Below, in pieces: positions 1-4,714 of a stretch of DNA of 5,493 nt. The notes under the pieces were generated by a model. The model saw nothing but the letters and a program-made list of their open reading frames with translations, was not told the origin of the DNA and did no database searches. The DNA is from Hyphomicrobiales bacterium (lineage in GTDB: Bacteria > Pseudomonadota > Alphaproteobacteria > Rhizobiales > Beijerinckiaceae): positions 1 through 5,493 of the forward strand of contig JAATEW010000210.1 of NCBI GenBank assembly GCA_015655535.1, given 5' to 3'. How positions within the stretch are numbered: position 1 is the first letter of the stretch; every line of letters begins with the position of its first letter. The position numbers and the translations under genes are program-made.

Positions 1-74
1 ACCTCGTGTTGGCTCTTGCCGCAAAACGAGCAATAGAGCGTATTTTTCGAGTCGCTGCCGCCGACCTTGGTCAT
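1..74 (-). CDS. clpX: ATP-dependent Clp protease ATP-binding subunit ClpX (5' end only)
   Basis: Only the first 24 codons are inside the window; the gene continues past the left edge. The translation starts MTKVGGSDSKNTLYCSFCGK and continues SQHEV, which is the characteristic start of ClpX. The C-x-x-C pair in YCSFCGK is the first half of the N-terminal C4 zinc-binding domain, which dimerises and binds adaptors and substrates. ClpX is a cytoplasmic AAA+ hexamer that recognises tagged proteins, unfolds them with ATP and threads them into ClpP. The ATG at 72-74 is supported by a GGAG ribosome-binding site at 82-85, 7 nt upstream. clpP lies upstream on the same strand, beyond a 393-base gap. The identification is firm despite the short fragment, because both sequence and context agree. 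The AAA+ module cannot be seen here. Confidence 0.93.
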   Translation of the reverse strand, partial: MTKVGGSDSKNTLYCSFCGKSQHE

Positions 75-120
75 GGCTCATCTCCGTACCGGCCGAAATC
101 AAGCTTCGACCTCGCTAAAG

Positions 121-149
121 TTATAGGCGACCCGTAAAGCCGCCGGCAA
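121..149 (-). promoter_or_regulatory. Candidate clpX promoter
   Basis: On the minus strand TTGCCG (144-149) and CTATAA (121-126) are separated by exactly 17 bases, matching the housekeeping sigma-70 layout used in alphaproteobacteria. Transcription would begin near position 114, giving a leader of about 40 nt that contains the GGAG site before the clpX ATG. The spacing and position fit well, but the -35 matches the consensus at only four of six positions. This rests on sequence inspection only. Confidence 0.45.
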
Positions 150-195
150 CTGTGCTCTCCGTCTTACTTGAACGTCAGCACAGACAATTTTCGAT

Positions 196-232
196 CGACC
201 TCAAAAGTTTCAACCTCTTAAGATACAACCTC
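196..232 (-). repeat. Three heptamers spaced 15 bases apart upstream of clpX
   Basis: On the minus strand the heptamer GAGGTTG (226-232), GAGGTTG (211-217) and GAGGTCG (196-202) recurs with a period of exactly 15 bases, each copy followed by an AT-rich 8-base spacer. A further GAGGTCG occurs at 107-113, close to the predicted clpX transcription start. The array lies roughly 80 to 120 bases upstream of that start, where an activator site could sit. I do not recognise it as the site of a known regulator; it does not match CIRCE or the CtsR box. Chance cannot be excluded. Confidence 0.4.
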
Positions 233-400
233 CACCTCGAAAATGCAGCATGCATGGATGACGGGATCAAGTGGTCCCAGGACCCAAGCCTCGACCATAA
301 ACGCTCTTCGCGTCACATGGCCGCAGCATTTGCTTCGTAGAATGCCGTGTATTTGCGTCGAAAACGTTAAACGCCAACACATAGCCCGAAGCAGACCCAG

Positions 401-463
401 AGGGATGGTAAGCAATACTTATACCATACCCTCGGGCCGTAGCTTCGCAGCGGCGCCCGAAGG
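401..463 (-). repeat. Two overlapping inverted repeats after the clpP stop
   Basis: The first structure begins 4 bases after the clpP stop codon. Positions 455-463 pair with 429-437, giving a 9-bp GC-rich stem with one G-U pair in the minus-strand RNA. The 17-nt loop can itself fold as GCU-GCGA-AGC (442-451), with a GNRA-type tetraloop. The second pairs 401-410 with 422-432, a 10-bp stem with one bulged base (428). The two share 429-432, so they cannot both form fully. Neither is followed by a run of U, so they are not canonical intrinsic terminators. They may mark the clpP mRNA 3' end, stabilise it, or assist another form of termination. Confidence 0.45.
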
Positions 464-467
464 CTAA

Positions 468-1124
468 TTACGCCGCGGTTGCCTGTTTCGTTTCAGTCGT
501 TTCCGGACGCTTGACGATCACATGGTCGACGATGCCGAACTCTTTGGCTTCGTCAGCAGACATGAAGTGATCGCGATCGAGAGTCTTCTCGATCGTGTCG
601 TAATCGCGCCCGGTATGCTTAACGTATATATCGTTCAGGCGCTTTTTAACCTTCATGATGTCTTCGGCGTGGCGAACGATATCTGACGCCTGTCCGGAGA
701 AGCCGCCGGACGGCTGATGCACCATGATACGCGCATTCGGCAGCGCGTAGCGGGAGTCGGCTTCGCCGGCGCAGAGAAGCAGCGAGCCCATCGAAGCCGC
801 CTGGCCGACGCAGAGCGTCGTGACCTTCGGGCGGATGAACTGCATCGTGTCATAGATCGCAAGGCCTGCCGTCACGACGCCGCCCGGCGAATTAATGTAC
901 ATCGAAATCTCTTTCTTCGGGTTTTCCGCCTCGAGGAAGAGAAGCTGCGCGATGATGACCGAAGCCATGTGATCCTCGACCTGGCCGGTCAGGAAGATGA
1001 TGCGTTCGCGCAGCAGCCGCGAATAAATGTCGAAACCGCGCTCGCCACGGCTCGTGTTCTCAATGACCTGGGGGATCAGATAACTATTATAGGTCTCGAT
1101 CGGATCGCGGTCGCGGATGGTCAT
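468..1124 (-). CDS. clpP: ATP-dependent Clp protease proteolytic subunit ClpP
   Basis: This encodes a 218-residue ClpP, the serine peptidase (family S14) that forms a barrel of two heptameric rings and degrades substrates delivered by ClpX or ClpA. The catalytic triad is visible: Ser111 in GQAASMGS, His136 in IMVHQPSGG and Asp185 in TLDRDHFMS, the same numbering as the E. coli precursor. The N-terminal part (SYLIPQVIENTSRGERGFDIYSRLL) is typical, so a short propeptide is probably removed autocatalytically. The chosen ATG (1122-1124) gives the usual MTIRDRDP start. The frame stays open to a GTG at 1190, but that would add 22 residues unlike the family and would overlap the likely promoter. The ribosome-binding site is weak (AGAGAAAG, about 9 nt upstream). 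tig lies upstream with 129 bases between, clpX downstream. The stop is TAA at 468-470. Confidence 0.97.
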   Translation of the reverse strand: MTIRDRDPIETYNSYLIPQVIENTSRGERGFDIYSRLLRERIIFLTGQVEDHMASVIIAQLLFLEAENPKKEISMYINSPGGVVTAGLAIYDTMQFIRPKVTTLCVGQAASMGSLLLCAGEADSRYALPNARIMVHQPSGGFSGQASDIVRHAEDIMKVKKRLNDIYVKHTGRDYDTIEKTLDRDHFMSADEAKEFGIVDHVIVKRPETTETKQATAA

Positions 1125-1180
1125 GGTGGGTTCTTTCTCTTCTGAGCATTCGGCGGGCGGAGAATGGCTCCTGACCCAAG

Positions 1181-1208
1181 ATAATATCACTCCCCCCGTC
1201 CCGCAAAG
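1181..1208 (-). promoter_or_regulatory. Candidate extended -10 promoter for clpP
   Basis: In the tig-clpP gap the minus strand reads TGATATTAT (1181-1189): a TATTAT -10 box preceded by TG one base upstream, which is the extended -10 form that tolerates a poor -35. The best -35 at a 16-base spacing is CTTTGC (1203-1208), a weak match. It overlaps a small hairpin (1200-1214, CCCGC/GCGGG). Transcription from here would leave about 50 nt before the clpP ATG. No heat-shock sigma-32 type promoter was recognised. The call is by eye only. Confidence 0.4.
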
Positions 1209-1253
1209 GGCGGGCCAATCTTCCTTCTCGCAGGCTTAATTTACGGCAAAGCC

Positions 1254-2636
1254 TTAGCTAGCCGGCGTTTCCGCCGCATCTTCAGGCTCTTCGGCTGCCA
1301 TTTTGACGAGATCGTCGCGGGTCACTTTCTTGTCGGCGACCTTCACCTGAGTCATCAGGTAATCCACAACCTTCTCCTCGAATAAAGGTGCACGGATCTC
1401 GTTCAAAGCACCTGGGTTCTTTCGGTAGAAGTCCCAGATCGCCTTCTCTTGACCCGGATAATTGCGGGTGCGTTCGACGAGCGCCCGCGACACCTCGTCC
1501 TCGGAGATGGTGACGCCGGCCTTTTCACCGATCTCCGCCAGAACGAGACCGAGGCGAACCCGGCGCGCCGCGATCCGCATATAATCGGCGCGGGCTTCTT
1601 CCTCGGTGGTCTTCTCGTCTTCGAAGCTGCGGCCGGCCTGCTGGCGTTCGGTCTCAGCCTGCTGCCAGATACTCGCGAATTCCCGTTCGAGCATGCCCGG
1701 CGGCAGATCGAATGCATATTTTTTGTCCAACGCGTCGAGAAGCGCCCGCTTCCATTTCGAGCGGGCGGCGTTCGCATTTTCCTCATTGATCCGGTCGCGA
1801 ACGGAGGTCCGCAATCCGGCCAGATCCTCGAAACCGAAGCTCTTGGCGAAATCATCGTCGATCTTGAGCTCGCCCGGCGCCGCGATCGCCTTCATCGTCA
1901 CGTCGAAGGTCGCGTCCTTGCCGGCGAGCTGGGCCGCCGAATAATTCTCCGGGAAGGTGCAGGCAATCGTCTTGGCTTCGCCAACCTTCATGCCGGTGAT
2001 CTGATCCTCGAAGCCCGGAATGAAGCTTTGCGAGCCGATCACGACGTCGACGTCGGTTCCCTCTCCGCCGTCGAAGGGCACGCCGTCGAGCTTGCCGACG
2101 AAATCGACCGTCGCCTTGTCGCCCTTCTCGGCCGTGGCGCCTTCGGCCTCTTTCGGCACGAAATTGCGGTTCTGGTCAGCGAGCCGGTTGACGATCTGAT
2201 CGATCTCGTCCTCGGTCACCTCGGCGACGAGCCGCTCGATCTCGATGTCGTTAAAAGTGCCGAGCTCGAATTTCGGCAGAAGCTCGTAAGTGACCCCGAA
2301 GGAAAAATCGCCGGAGGACTCGAAGGCCTTTTCGACTTCCGCCTGCTCGGTCGGCAGGTCGAAGCGCGGCTGCCCGGCGATCTTTAATTGATTCTCTTCG
2401 ACGATCTTCTGATTGGCCTCGTAGACGGCGTCCTGCACGACATCGAGCATGACCGAGCGGCCATAGAGACGCTTCAAATGCGACAGCGGGACTTTGCCGG
2501 GGCGAAAGCCATTGATGCGCGCCTTGCTCTTCATCTCGGTGAGCTGGCCGTTGAGCCTTGCCGCGAGATCCCCCGCGGGCAGCACAATCTTATATTCGCG
2601 CTTCAGGCCCTCGGAGAGGGTTTCGGTCACTTGCAT
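1254..2636 (-). CDS. tig: Trigger factor, ribosome-associated chaperone / peptidyl-prolyl isomerase
   Basis: The 460-residue product is a full-length trigger factor. It binds the large ribosomal subunit at the exit tunnel, shields nascent chains and has cis-trans prolyl isomerase activity. The N-terminal ribosome-binding domain (about 1-150) carries the signature loop GFRPGKVP at 43-50, equivalent to the E. coli FRK contact motif, with Pro at the third position (Phe44-Arg45-Pro46). An FKBP-type isomerase domain follows at about 168-250 (KGDKATVDFVGKLDGVPFDG, then GSQSFIPGFEDQITGMKVGE). The rest is the helical C-terminal substrate-binding arm domain, ending in an acidic tail (EEPEDAAETPAS). 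The ATG at 2634-2636 has an AAGAAGG ribosome-binding site (2646-2652) 9 nt upstream, which fixes the start. It lies between tRNA-Leu and clpP on the same strand, the usual link between chaperone and Clp protease genes. The stop is TAA at 1254-1256. Confidence 0.97.
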   Translation of the reverse strand: MQVTETLSEGLKREYKIVLPAGDLAARLNGQLTEMKSKARINGFRPGKVPLSHLKRLYGRSVMLDVVQDAVYEANQKIVEENQLKIAGQPRFDLPTEQAEVEKAFESSGDFSFGVTYELLPKFELGTFNDIEIERLVAEVTEDEIDQIVNRLADQNRNFVPKEAEGATAEKGDKATVDFVGKLDGVPFDGGEGTDVDVVIGSQSFIPGFEDQITGMKVGEAKTIACTFPENYSAAQLAGKDATFDVTMKAIAAPGELKIDDDFAKSFGFEDLAGLRTSVRDRINEENANAARSKWKRALLDALDKKYAFDLPPGMLEREFASIWQQAETERQQAGRSFEDEKTTEEEARADYMRIAARRVRLGLVLAEIGEKAGVTISEDEVSRALVERTRNYPGQEKAIWDFYRKNPGALNEIRAPLFEEKVVDYLMTQVKVADKKVTRDDLVKMAAEEPEDAAETPAS

Positions 2637-2645
2637 CGCAATCAG

Positions 2646-2652
2646 CCTTCTT
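2646..2652 (-). promoter_or_regulatory. Ribosome-binding site of tig
   Basis: AAGAAGG on the minus strand lies 9 nt before the tig ATG. It is the clearest Shine-Dalgarno sequence in the window and supports the chosen start. Confidence 0.7.
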
Positions 2653-2681
2653 TCAAAACTCTGTCACCCAGATCATGATGG

Positions 2682-2714
2682 CGTCAAAGCCATGTCGCGG
2701 CCATCGCGACAGGC
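2682..2714 (-). terminator. GC-rich hairpin between tRNA-Leu and tig, possible weak terminator
   Basis: On the minus strand TGTCGCG (2705-2711) pairs with CGCGACA (2693-2699) around a 5-nt loop. The stem extends by GCC/GGC (2712-2714 with 2689-2691) across one bulged base (2692), making 10 bp. It is followed directly by TTT and then TTGACG (2682-2687). The T run is short, so this would be a weak intrinsic terminator, a processing signal at the 3' side of the tRNA, or an attenuator that lets some transcription reach tig. TTGACG resembles a -35 box, but 17 bases downstream I find no good -10, so a separate tig promoter is unproven. Confidence 0.4.
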
Positions 2715-2742
2715 TTGGCGTTTCCGACGAAAAGACAGGGTC

Positions 2743-2827
2743 TGGTGCGGGCGGAGGGAGTCGAACCCCCACGATTTTCATCACCGGAACCTAAATCCGG
2801 CGCGTCTACCAGTTCCGCCACGCCCGC
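2743..2827 (-). tRNA. tRNA-Leu (anticodon UAG)
   Basis: The 85-nt minus-strand sequence folds as a class II tRNA. The acceptor stem GCGGGCG/CGCCCGC is perfect. The D-arm has a GCG/CGC stem with a GG-containing loop, and the anticodon arm is CCGGA-TTTAGGT-TCCGG with anticodon TAG at 34-36. The long variable arm can pair GAT/ATC, as expected for leucine. The T-arm is GGGGG-TTCGACT-CCCTC. The discriminator base is A, as required by leucyl-tRNA synthetase, and the 3' CCA is encoded in the DNA. It should read CUA and CUG, and CUN codons generally if U34 is modified for wobble. It lies upstream of tig on the same strand and could be co-transcribed with it. Confidence 0.96.
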
Positions 2828-2877
2828 GACCGGACGCGCGAGAGGGCGCTCGTCATCTCACCGCCTGGGATCGCGCT

Positions 2878-2883
2878 CTATAG
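2878..2883 (-). promoter_or_regulatory. Possible -10 box of the tRNA-Leu gene
   Basis: CTATAG on the minus strand is followed by GAGCGCGA, a GC-rich stretch of the kind found at stable-RNA start sites. It would place the start near 2871 and a leader of about 44 nt before the tRNA. A TTGCTG about 19 bases upstream is a poor -35 at a long spacing, so support is weak. Confidence 0.28.
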
Positions 2884-2937
2884 CAACCGCGCTCGCAGGA
2901 TGCAGCAAAAAAAGCGACGCATGGTTTTTGAGCCCGC

Positions 2938-2962
2938 GATGACCGGGTTTGACCCGGCCATC
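2938..2962. repeat. Inverted repeat, 10 bp stem with one mismatch
   Basis: GATG-A-CCGGGT, a TTG loop, then ACCCGG-C-CATC: a 6-bp GC-rich inner stem and a 4-bp outer stem separated by a single A-C mismatch. It is not followed by a T run on either strand and no gene ends here, so it is not an evident terminator. It could be an operator or an mRNA-leader structure between the divergent genes. Confidence 0.45.
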
Positions 2963-2996
2963 CCAATAAGGGACAGACCTTCGAAGCTCGAATTCC

Positions 2997-3008
2997 GTCC
3001 ATATGGAC
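2997..3008. promoter_or_regulatory. Perfect 12-base palindrome, candidate operator
   Basis: GTCCATATGGAC is perfectly self-complementary and lies 117 bases before the start codon of the oxidase-like gene. A shorter dyad, TTCGA-AGC-TCGAA, sits just upstream at 2980-2992. A symmetric site here could bind a dimeric repressor or activator. It does not clearly match the long CueR-type copper operator, so no regulator is proposed. Confidence 0.3.
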
Positions 3009-3124
3009 CTGGACTTAAGGCCTGTGAAGAAGAAGAAACCGCCTTAGATAGGATCACAATTGAGCCGCATGGATGGCCGGGACAAGCCTGACCATGACGC
3101 GCGGCCGCTCACGCCGGATTTTTA

Positions 3125-4708
3125 ATGTTTTTCACCCGCCGCCTTTTTCTTGGCTCCCTTGGGGCCAGTCTGATTTCGCTGCCTGTTCGCTCAGAAGACG
3201 CGGTGCCCGACTCTGCACCAGCGCCGCAGGCCATAGCCCCTGAGGCACAACCCAAACCGGCAGCCGAAGCGGATGGCTTTCGGCTTTTGGAAGCCCGCAA
3301 GGGCACGTTGCGGCTGAGACCGGATCCTGCCGCGATGACCGAGGTCTGGGCCCCTGGCGGCACCCCGATCGCGCCGCCTGCGCCGGCACCGGCTGCCGAA
3401 GCCGAGATCTGGGGCTATGACGGCACCGCTCCAGGTCCGCTGCTGCGCTACAAAAAAGGCGAAGAGGTCAAGATCCGGCTCGTCAACAAGCTCGACCAGC
3501 CGACAACCATCCATTGGCACGGCGTGCGAATCACCAATGCGATGGATGGCGTCGCCCATCTGACGCAGGAGCCGGTCTCGCCGGGCGCCAGCTTCGACTA
3601 CCGCTTCACGCCGCCAGACAGCGGCTTCTACTGGTATCACCCGGATATTCAGCCCTTGACCGGCGAGGAGCTGGATCGCGGCCTTTATGGCGTGCTCATC
3701 GTCGACGAGCAGGAGCCGCCCAAAGTCGATTTCGACAGGCTCGTCGTGCTCGACGATTGGAAGCTCGACGACAAGGGCGCGATCGCCGGCGATTTCCAAA
3801 ATTTCGCTGATGCCGCAGGCGCTGGCCGAATCGGTTCGCTGCTGACCGTGAATTCGGCCCCCATCCCTATCGAAGAAACATTCGTGCCCGGCTCCCGTAT
3901 GCGGCTGCGCATCCTCAGCGCCGTGACGGCACGGCTCATCGTCTTGAGCTTCGTCGGCATCAGGCCGCAAGTGATCGGCATGGACGGTCAGCCGTGCGAA
4001 GCCTTCGAGCCCGTCCGCCGCACGCTGCCCATCGGGCCCGGCGCGCGTTTCGACGTCATCTTCGATCTGCCCGACGAGGCCTCGACCGAATCAAATCTCA
4101 TTCTGCGCGGCGACGGCGTGCCGGATCAGACGCTTCTCACCTTTAGGACGAAGGGCGAAAGGCGTGCCGATCTTGGGCCGCTGCCGATCCTGGAGTCGAA
4201 CCCGCTTCTGCCCGCCGAAATCCACCTCGAAAAATCGACCAAGGTCGAACTCACCATCGAAGGCGGCCTGCCGCCGAAAGAGGGCATGGTCTCGAAACCC
4301 GCCATCGCGGTCGCACCAAAATCCGGCGGCGGTGCGAAAGCCGCGCAGCCTGCCCCGTTGCCCGTTTCCGCATCCGATCCCACGCATCTTTGGACGGTGA
4401 ACGGCGTCGCCTCTGACGGCCATGGGCAAAAGCCCTTGTTTTCGGTGAAACGCGGCACAGCCGTGACGCTCGGCTTTACCAATAAGACGGCGTTCTTCCA
4501 GCAGATCCATGTGCATGGCCACGTGCTGCGGCTTCTGCACGATCTCGACGACGGATGGGAGCCCTATTGGCGCGACGCCGTGCTTATTCCGGAAGGGCGC
4601 ACGAAACATGCGGCCTTCGTCGCCGACAATCCCGGCAAATGGGCGATCACCTCCTCGATCGCCGACCGCGCCGCGAGCGGGCTCGCGACCTGGTTCGAGG
4701 TGACCTGA
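3125..4708 (+). CDS. Tat-exported multicopper-oxidase-family protein with degenerate copper sites
   Basis: The 527-residue protein has a short Tat-type signal at the N-terminus: TRRLFLG at 4-10 matches the twin-arginine consensus, followed by a short hydrophobic stretch. It is therefore probably periplasmic. A Pro/Ala-rich linker follows (about 26-50). Cupredoxin domain 1 (about 95-195) has HWHG at 130-133 and YWYHPD at 169-174. Domain 2 spans about 200-345. A low-complexity insert (about 385-417) precedes domain 3 (about 420-527), which has IHVHGH at 461-466. Canonical multicopper oxidases have H-x-H in motif 2, a type-1 His before motif 3, and HCHxxxH in motif 4. Here these are HPD (174), Gln459, and Thr509-Ser510-Ser511 with Arg515. 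The whole type-1 site and three of eight trinuclear-site His are thus missing, so normal laccase activity is unlikely. A structural or assembly role, as for copper-free E. coli FtsP/SufI, is one possibility. ATG 3125 is the only usable start: a stop lies at 3095-3097 and no other start codon intervenes. The ribosome-binding site is weak (GGA, 6 nt upstream). Confidence 0.85.
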   Translation: MFFTRRLFLGSLGASLISLPVRSEDAVPDSAPAPQAIAPEAQPKPAAEADGFRLLEARKGTLRLRPDPAAMTEVWAPGGTPIAPPAPAPAAEAEIWGYDGTAPGPLLRYKKGEEVKIRLVNKLDQPTTIHWHGVRITNAMDGVAHLTQEPVSPGASFDYRFTPPDSGFYWYHPDIQPLTGEELDRGLYGVLIVDEQEPPKVDFDRLVVLDDWKLDDKGAIAGDFQNFADAAGAGRIGSLLTVNSAPIPIEETFVPGSRMRLRILSAVTARLIVLSFVGIRPQVIGMDGQPCEAFEPVRRTLPIGPGARFDVIFDLPDEASTESNLILRGDGVPDQTLLTFRTKGERRADLGPLPILESNPLLPAEIHLEKSTKVELTIEGGLPPKEGMVSKPAIAVAPKSGGGAKAAQPAPLPVSASDPTHLWTVNGVASDGHGQKPLFSVKRGTAVTLGFTNKTAFFQQIHVHGHVLRLLHDLDDGWEPYWRDAVLIPEGRTKHAAFVADNPGKWAITSSIADRAASGLATWFEVT

Positions 4709-4714
4709 AGGCCT

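Larger units (their letters stand above)
75..467. other. Non-coding clpP-clpX intergenic region
   Basis: This 393-base gap contains no convincing gene. Short open frames on both strands (for example 152-340 and 243-467 on the plus strand) have no good ribosome-binding site and encode no recognisable family. Read in the minus direction, it holds two overlapping inverted repeats just after the clpP stop (401-463), three 15-base-spaced GAGGTYG heptamers (196-232), a candidate clpX promoter (121-149) and the clpX ribosome-binding site (82-85). It looks more AT-rich and less codon-structured than the flanking genes. The simplest reading is the clpP 3' region plus the control region of clpX. Confidence 0.7.
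2828..3124. other. Divergent intergenic region between tRNA-Leu and the oxidase-like gene
   Basis: These 297 bases separate two divergently oriented transcription units, so they must hold both promoters. The left part contains a CTATAG -10-like sequence for the tRNA. The right part contains three inverted repeats (2938-2962, 2980-2992, 2997-3008). A 63-codon open frame at 2900-3091 on the plus strand resembles no family I know and has no clear ribosome-binding site, so I treat the region as non-coding. I found no persuasive -35/-10 pair for the plus-strand gene. Confidence 0.6.

Noticed and set aside
152..467. Short plus-strand frames in the clpP-clpX gap
   Set aside because: They have no good ribosome-binding site, no family resemblance and mutually overlapping frames. 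The gap is better explained as regulatory sequence.
717..1145. 142-codon plus-strand frame opposite clpP
   Set aside because: It is antisense to a clear ClpP with an intact catalytic triad, and there is no independent evidence of coding.
1125..1190. N-terminal extension of ClpP from a GTG at 1190
   Set aside because: The extra 22 residues are unlike ClpP, the GTG overlaps the extended -10 candidate, and the ATG at 1124 reproduces the normal family start.
1200..1214. CCCGC/GCGGG hairpin as a tig terminator
   Set aside because: It is only 5 bp and is followed by a G-rich run rather than T, so it is not a credible intrinsic terminator.
1449..2387. 312-codon open frame on the plus strand, antisense to tig
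   Set aside because: It lies wholly inside a secure tig gene. Its translation resembles no family, and long antisense frames are common where GC-rich codons leave few stops.
2900..3091. 63-codon plus-strand frame upstream of the oxidase-like gene
   Set aside because: It spans the inverted repeats, has no convincing ribosome-binding site and no recognisable product.
3191..3970. 259-codon open frame on the minus strand, antisense to the oxidase-like gene
   Set aside because: It is a shadow of the plus-strand gene, which has recognisable motifs throughout. The antisense product is Arg/Gly/Asp-rich with no domain.
3125..4708. Calling the oxidase-like gene cueO, copA or ftsP/sufI
   Set aside because: CueO and CopA need the copper ligands that are missing here. 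FtsP also lacks copper ligands, but this protein keeps HWHG and HVHGH, and overall similarity cannot be judged by eye, so no symbol is given.
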